NCBI GenBank assembly: GCA_965237785.1
Contig: OZ250159.1
Span: 3,658,001-3,722,000, forward strand
Reading direction: 5' to 3'
Origin: UBA6522 sp965237785
Lineage (GTDB): Bacteria; Pseudomonadota; Gammaproteobacteria; Steroidobacterales; Rariloculaceae
Length of the DNA: 64,000 nucleotides
The translations under genes were made by a program, and so were the position numbers. Below, in pieces: positions 16,725 through 25,373 of the stretch. Under the pieces are notes generated by a model. The model ran no database searches. It had not been told where the DNA came from and saw only the letters and a program-made list of their open reading frames with translations. Each line of letters starts with the position of its first letter. Position 1 is the first letter of the stretch.

Positions 16725-17433
16725 GTCGAGAATCGACCGATACGGCAACAGCAGCATCCTTGTCCGTCAATCGGAGGCGGCGCGGATCACCCCGCGCTGG
16801 TTCGGCCACAGTCATTGGCGGGAGCGTAACCTCGTGGTCGGCGAGGAAGCCGGCCGCGGCTCCGTGCTGTTCGTCAGCCAGGGGGACGGCATCTGGGCAC
16901 TGCGTCACTATCGCCGGGGCGGAGTCGTGTCGCGGTTGACCGCGGACCGTTACGTGTGGACGGGCCTGGAGCACACCCGGGCGTTTCGGGAGTGGCGCCT
17001 TTTGCTTGAACTGCACGAGGCAGGGATGCCCGTGCCCGATCCCGTGGCGGCGCACGTGATACGGCACGGGCTGAGTTATCGCGGGGACATCATCACCGAG
17101 CGTATCGCCGATGCCCGATCGCTGGCGTCGATATTCGTGACCGACAAGATGCACGACCGCAATTGGGAAGACATCGGCACGACCCTTCGCCGGTTTCACG
17201 ACCGGGGCGTGGATCATGCGGATCTCAACGCGCACAATGTTCTGCTCGACCGAGGCGGGCGGGTGTTTCTGGTGGACTTCGATCGGGGCGTCATCCGCGC
17301 CGGAGGGCGTTGGAAGCAGCGTAATCTGAACCGGCTGAGGCGCTCGCTGGCCAAGATCTCGCGACAATCGGGCGCCGTGCTCGATGAAACCGATTGGGGA
17401 CGGCTGCTGCGCGGCTATCGGTCGCGCCGGTAG
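16708..17433 (+). CDS. kdkA: 3-deoxy-D-manno-octulosonic acid kinase
   Basis: 241-residue kinase-fold protein predicted to phosphorylate Kdo in the LPS inner core. The catalytic loop GVDHADLNAHNVLL and the DFG-like VDFDRG are visible, and an ALRHYRRGG segment resembles the lysine-containing N-lobe of KdkA. It overlaps waaF by 17 bases and its context is LPS inner core. It ends 19 bases beyond the stop of the convergent acyltransferase gene. Confidence 0.92.
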   Translation: MVEMVESRIDRYGNSSILVRQSEAARITPRWFGHSHWRERNLVVGEEAGRGSVLFVSQGDGIWALRHYRRGGVVSRLTADRYVWTGLEHTRAFREWRLLLELHEAGMPVPDPVAAHVIRHGLSYRGDIITERIADARSLASIFVTDKMHDRNWEDIGTTLRRFHDRGVDHADLNAHNVLLDRGGRVFLVDFDRGVIRAGGRWKQRNLNRLRRSLAKISRQSGAVLDETDWGRLLRGYRSRR

Positions 17434-18359
17434 ATGTCGGGGTAGGAGTCGGGGCGGTTCTTGAATCGCCGATAGGTCCACATGTACTGCTCCGGCGCCA
17501 GGCGGATGTACTCCTCCAGACGTTTTACCAGCAGGCGCGTATCCTCGACTTCGTCGCCGCTGGGGAAACCGTCCGGCGGCGGGCCGATAGTCACGACGTA
17601 ACCGGAACTACCGGGTAGCCGCCGGAAAAAATAGGTCAACACAGTGGCGCCGGTTATGCGGGCGAGCCTGCTGACGGTGGTGGTAGTCATGGCCGGCTCG
17701 GAAAAAAACGAAATGAGTTCCCGGTTGCTGCCCTTGGCCGCCAGGTCCGCCACGTAGGCCACCGCACCTCTGTTGCGCAACTCCCTTACCATCGCGCGAA
17801 TGTTGTCCTTGGCGATCTGCCCGGCAAGAAAGCGCCGCCGCCCGTGGGAAATCATCGCATCCATCATGGCGTTGGGCTGCGGACGGTAGACCGCCTTTAT
17901 CCCGGGCACCAGTTCGCCGAGAATCGAGCTGCAGGTTTCAAGACTGGTAAAGTGGGCGGGCAGGATAATGATGCCCCGGTTTTCCTCCCGGGCCCGTTCC
18001 AGGTGCTCGCGGCCTTCGACCCGGATCATCCGGAGCAGCCGCTCGGTGGAAGCAAACCAGCCAAGCCCCATCTCGGAGAACGCCGCGCCCACGGCCTCGA
18101 AGTGCTCGCGGCTCAGGCGCCGCCGTTGCTCGTCGCTGAGTTCAGGGAAGCAGACCTCAAGATTGCGCCTGACCACGCGGCGCGACCTGGGTGCGAGCAA
18201 GCGGCCGAGTCGCCCCAAAGACTTGCCGGCGGCGATCTGCCATGGATAGGGCAGAACTACGGCGAGTCTCATCCAGCCGAGCAGCGCCCAGGCGGGCCAG
18301 AACCGCGGCGCCAGGAAGCGTCGATAGGGAATTGAATGCGGTTTGGGGTTGGCACTCAT
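17415..18359 (-). CDS. Lipid A lauroyl-type acyltransferase (LpxL/HtrB family), copy 1
   Basis: 314 residues with an N-terminal hydrophobic anchor and the LpxL/LpxM acyltransferase domain. It contains the HX4E catalytic motif HFTSLE, RNLEVCFPELSDEQRR, AVYRP and the C-terminal PEQYMWTYRRFKNRPD. It probably transfers a fatty acyl chain to Kdo2-lipid IVA. The ATG at 18359 is used because the upstream extension is not family-like. It shares RNLEVCFPELS and PEQYxWxxRRFKxRPD with the next gene, so the pair is a tandem duplication. Confidence 0.92.
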   Translation of the reverse strand: MSANPKPHSIPYRRFLAPRFWPAWALLGWMRLAVVLPYPWQIAAGKSLGRLGRLLAPRSRRVVRRNLEVCFPELSDEQRRRLSREHFEAVGAAFSEMGLGWFASTERLLRMIRVEGREHLERAREENRGIIILPAHFTSLETCSSILGELVPGIKAVYRPQPNAMMDAMISHGRRRFLAGQIAKDNIRAMVRELRNRGAVAYVADLAAKGSNRELISFFSEPAMTTTTVSRLARITGATVLTYFFRRLPGSSGYVVTIGPPPDGFPSGDEVEDTRLLVKRLEEYIRLAPEQYMWTYRRFKNRPDSYPDIYRRDR

Positions 18360-18400
18360 GAAGTTTCTGAAATTTCGGCGCGTTCGCAGATTCGCAGCGG

Positions 18401-19336
18401 TCAGGCGTAGATGTCCGGATAGCCGTCGGGGCGGTCCTTGAACCGCCTGTGCATCCAAGTGTACTGCTCCGGGCACGTGCGAATGTGATCCTCCATCGCG
18501 TTGGTAAGCCGTGCCATGTCTCTCACCGGATCGTCGCTCGGCAGGTCGTCCGGCGGCGGGGCGATCGTGGCCACATAGCCGGAGCCGTCCGCAAGGCGCG
18601 TGGGGAATATCGTGAGCAGCGCGGCGCCGCTGATTGACAGGATTCGGCTGATGGCTATGGTGGTCATGGCGGGCACACCGAAGAACGGCACCAGCGCACT
18701 GTACTTCCCCTGGTAACTCTGGTCGGCGAGATAATAGACCACGGCATTATCGGCCAGGTTCTGCAACAATGCCTTGACGCTGTACTTGGGAAAAAGTGCA
18801 TCCATGTGCCGCAGCCGGCCCCGCAGTATGATCCGATCCATCAACTCGTTTCGCATCGGGCGATACATCGCGGTCAGCCTGGGGCACAGCGGCTCGATCG
18901 CAGGGTGAACCAACTCCATGGCGGAGAAGTGCCCGCAGTAAAGCAGCACACCCCGTCCCTTGCCCAATGCTTCCTCCAGATGCTCGCGCCCTTCGATGCG
19001 AACCCTGTCGCGTACGGCTTCGGCAGACCCGAACCACGAAGTCGCCAGCTCAAACAGGCTGATCCCGACCGACTCGTGGTGGCGCTTGCACAGCCTGTTC
19101 AGTTCCTCAGCGGAGAGTTCCGGAAAGCAGACTTCGAGATTGCGCCGGATCGTGCGGCGTTTGCCCGCAAAGAGCAGACACAGCACGCGTCCCATCGGTT
19201 TGCCCAGCGCGATCTGCCAGCGCAACGGTACCCGCGCCGCCGCCAGCAGCCAAGCGTGGAAGAGCCAGACGTACCAGTACCGCGGGGTCCAGTACTTGAG
19301 CAGGGATGGTGATTCCTGGTTTGGCATGTCAGACAC
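18401..19336 (-). CDS. Lipid A lauroyl-type acyltransferase (LpxL/HtrB family), copy 2
   Basis: 311 residues. HX4E is HFSAMEL, followed by TAMYRPMRNELMD and the terminal PEQYTWMHRRFKDRPDGYPD. The architecture matches the downstream paralogue, 41 bases away on the same strand. E. coli uses two such enzymes in sequence (LpxL then LpxM); which copy does which step cannot be told from sequence alone. It converges on the hldD-waaF-kdkA operon. Confidence 0.92.
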   Translation of the reverse strand: MSDMPNQESPSLLKYWTPRYWYVWLFHAWLLAAARVPLRWQIALGKPMGRVLCLLFAGKRRTIRRNLEVCFPELSAEELNRLCKRHHESVGISLFELATSWFGSAEAVRDRVRIEGREHLEEALGKGRGVLLYCGHFSAMELVHPAIEPLCPRLTAMYRPMRNELMDRIILRGRLRHMDALFPKYSVKALLQNLADNAVVYYLADQSYQGKYSALVPFFGVPAMTTIAISRILSISGAALLTIFPTRLADGSGYVATIAPPPDDLPSDDPVRDMARLTNAMEDHIRTCPEQYTWMHRRFKDRPDGYPDIYA

Positions 19337-19405
19337 TTGAAATAATGCGAATTATCCTTATTTTCCCTTCCAAGCACACGATCATTGCAAAGCATCGGAG
19401 CGGGC

Positions 19406-19501
19406 ATGAAACGGATCCTCATTTTTCTCGCCGCCAACATCGGTGAGACATCCGCGCCGGCCGGCGCCGATGCGTTGATCCGGTCGAACGATTTGCTATA
19501 G
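19406..19501 (+). pseudogene. Possible htpX 5' remnant (31 codons)
   Basis: A short ORF begins MKRILIFLAANI, which resembles the start of the membrane protease HtpX (MKRIxxFLATNLAV). From residue 11 it runs directly into interspersed repeat copy L and stops after 31 codons. A purine-rich GGAG lies ahead of the ATG. The likeness covers only a dozen residues, so chance is possible. Confidence 0.35.
19429..19457 (+). repeat. Interspersed repeat, copy L
   Basis: CGCCGCCAACATCGGTGAGA followed by CATCCGCGCC. ACATCGGTGAGA is shared with copies B and D. It falls inside the short htpX-like ORF, between the acyltransferase and L,D-transpeptidase genes. Confidence 0.55.
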
Positions 19502-19513
19502 AGTTTCGCCGAT

Positions 19514-20029
19514 ATGGGCCGTCTGATTGTTACTTCGCTGCTGCTCTCGCTGCCGTGGGTTTACGCCGGCGTCGGTTCCGCCAACGAACTTTCTCCGCAA
19601 CATGTGCAAGCCGATCGCATTCTCGTGGTCAAGTCCGAGCGCAAGCTCCACCTGTACCGGGAGGGCGAGATCCTGCGGACATTCGATGTCGCGCTGGGAC
19701 TTGCTCCGGTCGGCCCGAAACGGCGTTCCGGTGATTTCCGCACTCCCGAGGGTCAGTACTACCTGGAATCGAAGAACCCCGACAGCGATTTTTTCATGGC
19801 GCTCAAGGTGTCTTACCCCAACGAGCGCGACTTGGCTGTGGCCCAGGCAGAAGGCGTCGATCCGGGCGGAATGATCATGATCCACGGTCAACCCAACGAA
19901 GGCCAGTGGCCGGCGCTGCGCAGCCAGGGAATGGATTGGACAGACGGTTGTATCGCGGTGTCCAATTCGGACATCGTGGACATCTGGTTGATGACCTCCG
20001 AGGGAATCCCTATCGAAATTCGGCCTTGA
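19514..20029 (+). CDS. L,D-transpeptidase family protein (YafK-like)
   Basis: 171 residues: a signal peptide (LIVTSLLLSLPWVYAGVGSAN) and a YkuD catalytic domain. The active-site signature is IMIHGQ (His124) and TDGCIAVSN with the nucleophile Cys146. YafK-type members cut or make murein-linked bonds in the periplasm. Residues 38-82 (RILVVKSERKLHLYREGEIL onward) are typical. It precedes htpG on the same strand by about 50 bases, with no clear functional link. Confidence 0.9.
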   Translation: MGRLIVTSLLLSLPWVYAGVGSANELSPQHVQADRILVVKSERKLHLYREGEILRTFDVALGLAPVGPKRRSGDFRTPEGQYYLESKNPDSDFFMALKVSYPNERDLAVAQAEGVDPGGMIMIHGQPNEGQWPALRSQGMDWTDGCIAVSNSDIVDIWLMTSEGIPIEIRP

Positions 20030-20083
20030 AATGTGGCTTCGGGCCCCCATTTAGCCCACATCGGGCGACTTGGGAGGCTACCC

Positions 20084-21985
20084 TTGAGCGAGGCGAACGA
20101 ATCAACCACTTTCGATTTCAAGGCTGAGGTAAAGCAACTGTTGCACCTCATGGTGCACTCGCTGTACAGCAACAAGGAAATCTTTCTCCGCGAACTCATT
20201 TCCAATGCTTCCGACGCCAACGACAGGCTGCGCTTCGAATCCCTTTCCAATCCGAAACTGCTGGAAACCGAGCCGGAACTGGCCGTCGACGTCAGGCTGG
20301 ATCCGGAGGCAGGGGTTCTGACCGTCAGCGACAACGGCATCGGCATGAGTCGCGAGGAAATTATCGAGCAACTGGGCACCATCGCCCACTCGGGAACCGC
20401 GCGGTTCCTGGAGAGTCTCGACGGCAAGGGCCGCAAGGATTCCGCGCTCATCGGCCAGTTCGGTGTCGGCTTCTATTCGTCCTTCATCGTCGCGGACCGG
20501 GTGGAGGTGCTTAGCCGCCGCGCAGGCGCTGCCGCCGGGGAAGCGGTGCGTTGGGTTTCCGACGGCGATGGCAGCTATACGCTGGAACAGGCGGACAAAG
20601 GCGCTCGAGGAACGTCCATCAGCCTGACGCTCAAGCCCGACGAGAAGGAGTTTCTTGAATCGTATCGGGTCAGCAGCCTGATCAGGAAGTATTCCGACCA
20701 CATCGCGTTCCCCGTCAGGCTCACGACGGACGGCGACAAAGATGAATCCGCCGAACCGGTGAACAAGGCCAAGGCGCTTTGGGCGCGCCCACGGACAGAG
20801 GTTGAAGACAACGAGTACATCGAGTTCTACAAGCACATCGCCCATGATTTCACCGACCCGCTGATCTGGAGCCATAACCGGGTGGAAGGCAAGCGGGAGT
20901 ACACGAGTCTGCTCTACGTGCCCGCCGCGGCGCCGTTCGATCTATGGAACCGGGAGACTCCGAGAGGCGTGAAGCTCTACGTCCAGCGCGTATTCATCAC
21001 CGACGAGGCCACCCAGTTTCTGCCGCTCTATCTCCGATTCATCCGCGGGGTGGTGGATTCCGGCGATCTCTCGCTCAACATCTCCCGTGAACTGCTGCAG
21101 CAGGATCCGGTTGTCGGCGTGATGAAAAACGCGCTGACCAAGCGTAGCCTGGACATGCTCGAGCGTTTGGCGCGGGACGAGTCGGACAAGTACCGGACCT
21201 TTTGGCGTGAATTCGGCGTGGCCTTCAAGGAAGGGCTGGCGGAGGACTACGGTAATCGAGACAAGATTGCCGCGCTGCTGAGGTTCAACAGCACCCGATC
21301 GGAGGGTGTGGAGCAGGACCGTTCGCTGGACGAGTATCTTGAGGCAGCCGGCGACGACCAGGGCGCCATCTATTTTCTGACGGCGGACACACCCGAGGCG
21401 GCTCGCAGCAGCCCACATCTGGAAGCCTTGCGGGAACGCGGCATTGAAGTCCTGCTGCTTTCCGACCGCATCGACGAGTGGGTCATGCAGCACCTTACCG
21501 AGTACAAGGGTAAGTCCTTCAAGGATGTAACCCGGGGCGAACTCGATCTGGGCGCCGAAGCGTCGGAGACGCGTGTCGAGACCGAGCTTACCAAGGAGCA
21601 GAAGCACCTTCTCAAACGCATCAAGCGGGTTCTGCGGGACAAGGTGGATGAAGTCCGGGTAAGCGACCGGCTGAAGGAGTCGGCGGCCTGTCTGGTGCTC
21701 GGCGAACAGGATCTCGGTTTCCAGATGCGGGAATTGCTCAAAGCCACGGGCCAGGAGCCGCCGGAAACGGCGCCATCGTTGGAAATCAACCCGGACCACC
21801 CGCTGATCTCACTGCTTGGCGAAGTCGGTGAGGAGGATCGCTTCGAAAACCTGTCGTGGCTGCTCCTGGAGCAGGCGACGCTGGTTGAAGGGCGGCCGCT
21901 GGAGCATCCGGCGGCTTTCGTTCGACGGGTCAATTCGCTGTTGCTGGATACCAGGCCCGCTCCGGCGCCGGCCGCGGATTCCTAG
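20084..21985 (+). CDS. htpG: Chaperone HtpG (bacterial Hsp90)
   Basis: 633-residue ATP-dependent dimeric chaperone. The GHKL ATPase motifs are ELISNASDANDRLRF, SDNGIGMSREEI and GQFGVGFYSSFIVAD. The middle and dimerisation domains follow, and ISRELLQQ is present. A TTG start at 20084 is chosen because GGGAGG lies seven bases upstream and the length fits (E. coli 624). An in-frame ATG at 20033 lacks such a site. Its stop overlaps the convergent ABC permease stop by four bases. Confidence 0.96.
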   Translation: MSEANESTTFDFKAEVKQLLHLMVHSLYSNKEIFLRELISNASDANDRLRFESLSNPKLLETEPELAVDVRLDPEAGVLTVSDNGIGMSREEIIEQLGTIAHSGTARFLESLDGKGRKDSALIGQFGVGFYSSFIVADRVEVLSRRAGAAAGEAVRWVSDGDGSYTLEQADKGARGTSISLTLKPDEKEFLESYRVSSLIRKYSDHIAFPVRLTTDGDKDESAEPVNKAKALWARPRTEVEDNEYIEFYKHIAHDFTDPLIWSHNRVEGKREYTSLLYVPAAAPFDLWNRETPRGVKLYVQRVFITDEATQFLPLYLRFIRGVVDSGDLSLNISRELLQQDPVVGVMKNALTKRSLDMLERLARDESDKYRTFWREFGVAFKEGLAEDYGNRDKIAALLRFNSTRSEGVEQDRSLDEYLEAAGDDQGAIYFLTADTPEAARSSPHLEALRERGIEVLLLSDRIDEWVMQHLTEYKGKSFKDVTRGELDLGAEASETRVETELTKEQKHLLKRIKRVLRDKVDEVRVSDRLKESAACLVLGEQDLGFQMRELLKATGQEPPETAPSLEINPDHPLISLLGEVGEEDRFENLSWLLLEQATLVEGRPLEHPAAFVRRVNSLLLDTRPAPAPAADS

Positions 21986-23538
21986 CCAGATCGCCGGGAC
22001 ACCAGGTGCCGGGGCACCAGCCAGCGCTCGACGCCTTCGAACAGGAATTCCGCACTGAGCGCCAGCAGCGCGGCGGGTATCGCGCCCTGAAGGATCAGAC
22101 CCGTGTCGTTGAGAGCAAGTCCGGTGACGATGGGCTCGCCCAGTCCACCCGCGCCGATAAAGGCTGCCAGCGTTGCCGTGCCGATGCTTACCACCGCTGC
22201 AATCCGCACGCCTGCGAGCATGTGGGGCAGCGCCAGCGGGACATAGACGTGGCGCAATTGCTCCAGTTCGCTGAGTCCCAGGGCCTGGGTTACCCGCCGC
22301 AGCAGCGGATCGACGGTGACCAGCGCGGTGATCGTATTGCGCGCGATGGGCAACAGGGAATAGAGGAACAGCGCGATCACCGCGGGGACCTGACCGACGC
22401 CGGCAATGGGGATCATCAGCGCGAGCAGCGCGATGGAGGGGATCGTCTGCAAGAGCCCCGCAACATACAGAACACCCGCGGAGAGCGTCGCAGACCGATA
22501 GACGGCCAGCGCCAGGCTGACCCCGATCAGGCAGGCCAGGAGCACGGCGATCGCCGTCAGTTTCAAGTGCGTCAAGGTATTGCGCGCCAGCGTAGGCCAG
22601 AATGTCGGGGTTCGCGCATCCGCGGTCGCGACGAGTCCCTGGGCGAACAGAAATGATTGCGCGACCTGGGCGAAGGTTCGTTCCTCGACCACGACTTCGG
22701 CATTCAGCGCGCGCATGGCTTCATCGCCGAGTCGCCCGGTGAGCGCCGCAAGCGCGCCCTTGATCTCCCCGTCCAGGTCCGTTCGCACCAACGGGGCTGC
22801 CAGGTAGTCCGGAAAGAACCCCAGATCATCCTCGAGGATGGCCAAATCGTATCTGAGCAAGTCGCCGTCCGTGGAATAGGCATCGGTTACGTCGATATTG
22901 CCCTCCAGCAGTGCCCGATAGGCAAGGCCATGTTCGATACCGCTGGTGGTCTGGGGCAGATCGTAGGTGCGCTGCAATCCGGGCCAGCCATCGTCACGAC
23001 TATGGAATTCATGACTGAATCCGAACCGAAGTTCGGGCACTCGCGTCAGGTCCGAGATCTTCTCCAGCCCGTAGCGTGCGGCGGTTTCGCCGGTGACCAC
23101 CACGGCGTAGGTATTGTTGAAGCCGAATCGCGGCAGCAACTCCACCCCCAGGGGGGCGAGTGCCTCATGCAGCGTGGCTTGATCCGCATTCTCCGGGAGA
23201 TCGAGGATTACCTGGCTGATGGTGCCTGTGTACTCCGGATAGACGTCGATCTCTCCGGATTGCAGCGCCTGGAAGGCCACCAGCGTGCCGCCCAGGCCGG
23301 TGCGGCGGCGGACCTCGATACCGCGTTCCTCGAGGACTTGCGCCATCATTTCCGCAAGCAGGTAGCCTTCCGTAAACGTCTTGCTGCCGACCACGACCGG
23401 TCGCGTCTGGGCGCCTGTTTCCCAACAGAGGCCCAGTCCAACGATCGCCAGAACGACGGACAGTCCGCTGAATCCGGCGCCCGCGGAAGCCGGCACGCGA
23501 GCGGTCGCCGGGCGTCGCGATCGATGCGCGAGGCTCAC
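21982..23538 (-). CDS. Quaternary-amine ABC transporter: fused substrate-binding and permease protein
   Basis: 518 residues joining two parts usually encoded separately. Residues about 45-305 form an OpuAC/ProX-like binding protein (VVVGSKTFTEGYLLAEM, VYPEYTG, DVTDAYSTDGDL). Residues about 315-505 form a ProW-type permease with several membrane helices and the EAA-like loop ALGLSELEQLRHVYVPLALP. The N-terminal hydrophobic stretch is a signal or anchor. Predicted role is glycine betaine, choline or related osmolyte uptake. A GTG start overlaps the ATPase stop by four bases. Confidence 0.92.
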   Translation of the reverse strand: MSLAHRSRRPATARVPASAGAGFSGLSVVLAIVGLGLCWETGAQTRPVVVGSKTFTEGYLLAEMMAQVLEERGIEVRRRTGLGGTLVAFQALQSGEIDVYPEYTGTISQVILDLPENADQATLHEALAPLGVELLPRFGFNNTYAVVVTGETAARYGLEKISDLTRVPELRFGFSHEFHSRDDGWPGLQRTYDLPQTTSGIEHGLAYRALLEGNIDVTDAYSTDGDLLRYDLAILEDDLGFFPDYLAAPLVRTDLDGEIKGALAALTGRLGDEAMRALNAEVVVEERTFAQVAQSFLFAQGLVATADARTPTFWPTLARNTLTHLKLTAIAVLLACLIGVSLALAVYRSATLSAGVLYVAGLLQTIPSIALLALMIPIAGVGQVPAVIALFLYSLLPIARNTITALVTVDPLLRRVTQALGLSELEQLRHVYVPLALPHMLAGVRIAAVVSIGTATLAAFIGAGGLGEPIVTGLALNDTGLILQGAIPAALLALSAEFLFEGVERWLVPRHLVSRRSG

Positions 23539-24266
23539 GGCGCGCGCCTGTGTCCGAAGAGGCGCGTCACGTAGGCGTCGCTCGATCGGATGATCCGATC
23601 CACCGAGTCCTGCTCGACGATCGCACCTGCGTGAATGACGATGAGTTCGTCGGCCAGACGCACCGCCTCGTCCATGTCGTGGGTTACCAGGACCACCGTC
23701 GTCGATTCGGACGCCATCAGCTTGAGGAACCGATCGTGAATATCGCCGCGTGTCAACGGGTCCACGCCGGAGAAGGGCTCGTCGAGCAGCAGCAACTCCG
23801 GCTGCAGGAACATGGCCCGGCAGATTCCGACACGCTGCTGTTGGCCGCCGGACAATTCATGGGGGTAGCGGTGCTTGAGGTTGTGCTCAAGGGCCATCAG
23901 GTTCATGAGTTGGTCGGTGCGTGTCCGTAGCGCCGGGTCTGACCAGCCCTCCAATTCGCCCAGCAGGGCGATATTGCGCGCCACTCGCATGTGCGGGAAC
24001 AGGCCCGTCCCCTGTACCGCGTAGCCGATACGCCGGCGGAAGCAAGTCAGGCCGGCTGTCGGGACCGGCTGCCCGAACGTGGTGACCGAGCCTCGGTCCG
24101 GCCGCTCGAGCCCATTGACGAGTTGCAGCAGCGTCGACTTGCCGCTGCCGCTCTCGCCAACCAGGCCGGTGGTGACCCCCGGGAGGATATCGAGGTCGAG
24201 ATTCCGGAAGACCTCGGTCTCCCCATAACGTTTGCCCAGACCCCTGAATTCGATGATCCCGCTCAT
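23535..24266 (-). CDS. Quaternary-amine ABC transporter ATP-binding protein
   Basis: 243-residue ATPase partner of the fused binding/permease protein. Walker A is GESGSGKST, the signature is LSGGQQQR, Walker B is LLLLDEPF and the H-loop is VLVTHD. It lacks the C-terminal CBS domains of ProV/OpuAA, so osmotic sensing through CBS is not expected. First gene of the two-gene operon. Confidence 0.92.
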   Translation of the reverse strand: MSGIIEFRGLGKRYGETEVFRNLDLDILPGVTTGLVGESGSGKSTLLQLVNGLERPDRGSVTTFGQPVPTAGLTCFRRRIGYAVQGTGLFPHMRVARNIALLGELEGWSDPALRTRTDQLMNLMALEHNLKHRYPHELSGGQQQRVGICRAMFLQPELLLLDEPFSGVDPLTRGDIHDRFLKLMASESTTVVLVTHDMDEAVRLADELIVIHAGAIVEQDSVDRIIRSSDAYVTRLFGHRRAP

Positions 24267-24374
24267 CGCGCACTTAAGATACCATTAGCCTCGCCCGCCG
24301 GTGCGTCGCGTATGTGCAAGGTGGCGGGTGTCGCGAACAACCGCGGTGAGTGTCGGTAGTACCGGGGAGTACCA

Positions 24375-24779
24375 ATGAGCGAGGAATCCAGGCCCACGCG
24401 AGATGACCTGCGAGCCAGATTGAGCGGGGACCAGTTTCGGATCACCCAGGAGGCGGGTACGGAACCGGCCTTCACCGGAAAGTACTACGCGCACAAGGCC
24501 GACGGGATGTACCGTTGCGTTTGCTGCGGGAGCGAGCTGTTTTCATCCACCGAAAAATACGATTCGGGCACCGGCTGGCCGAGTTTCCGGTCGCCGGCCG
24601 CTTCTGCCGCCGTGGGCACCGAGCGGGACACGAGCTACGGCACGGTCAGGGACGAGGTCGTCTGCGCCAAGTGCGGAGCTCATCTGGGCCACGTGTTCGG
24701 CGATGGGCCCAAGCCGACCGGGCTTAGATATTGCATCAACTCCGCGTCCCTTGATTTCGACTCCGCCGATGAGGATTGA
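24375..24779 (+). CDS. msrB: Peptide methionine-(R)-S-oxide reductase
   Basis: 134 residues, family-normal. MsrB reduces the R-epimer of methionine sulfoxide in proteins. Two CxxC pairs bind zinc (CVCCGSELF and CAKCGAHLGHVF). SGTGWPSF is conserved, and the catalytic cysteine is in RYCINSASL. Upstream (24325-24356) a stretch with GCGGTGAGTGTCGG weakly resembles the window's repeat family. Confidence 0.96.
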   Translation: MSEESRPTRDDLRARLSGDQFRITQEAGTEPAFTGKYYAHKADGMYRCVCCGSELFSSTEKYDSGTGWPSFRSPAASAAVGTERDTSYGTVRDEVVCAKCGAHLGHVFGDGPKPTGLRYCINSASLDFDSADED

Positions 24780-24831
24780 GACGGTCCCAGGTCCGTAAAA
24801 TCGTCGTTCTTGACGACTTGGCCGCTGCAAA

Positions 24832-25296
24832 ATGCTCAGGGAACTTCGCGAAATTCTGAACAGGACGCTGGCCGGGGCCGATGACGACACCGGCGACCGC
24901 GACCATGCGATTCGTCTGGCGACGGCCAGCTTGCTGGTGGAAGTCGTGCGGGCCGACTACGATGAGCATCTCGTCGAGGGTGAGGCGGTTTTCGCTCAAC
25001 TGCAACGGTTCTTTGAATTGTCGGATGACGAGACCCGGATGTTGATCGAGGAGGCCGAGCAGGAGGCGGACCTGTCGGTCTCGCTGCAATCGTTCACGCG
25101 GATTCTGCACGAACGGTTGAGCCTCACCGAGAAACGTACGGTTGTCGAAATGCTTTGGCGCGTTGCGTTGGCGGACAGCCGTCTGGACAAGTACGAGGAT
25201 CACCTGGTCCGAAAGGTCGCCGGGCTTCTCTACGTGCCCCACGGCGATCTGATCCGGATCCGCAATCTGGTCAAGAACGAGTACGTGACGGACTGA
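24832..25296 (+). CDS. TerB-like family protein
   Basis: 154-residue all-helical cytoplasmic protein of the TerB/DjlA N-terminal-like superfamily. Recognisable parts are AIRLATASLLVEVVRADYDE, an acidic helix at residues 70-82, and MLWRVALADSRLDKYEDHLVRKVAGLL; the paired acidic residues fit TerB metal-binding positions. The bacterial role of these chromosomal homologues is unclear, and nothing nearby suggests a tellurite cluster. Confidence 0.82.
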   Translation: MLRELREILNRTLAGADDDTGDRDHAIRLATASLLVEVVRADYDEHLVEGEAVFAQLQRFFELSDDETRMLIEEAEQEADLSVSLQSFTRILHERLSLTEKRTVVEMLWRVALADSRLDKYEDHLVRKVAGLLYVPHGDLIRIRNLVKNEYVTD

Positions 25297-25373
25297 GAAG
25301 TCCGCCGGGCTTGCGTCGCTCGACCGATCGACGGAGCGTCCCGGGAATGCGCCGGCGATGATTCACGGGTGCG

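Noticed and set aside
24325..24356. Repeat-like sequence upstream of msrB
   Set aside because: Only GCGGTGAGTGTCGG is similar; too weak to list as a copy without a profile search.
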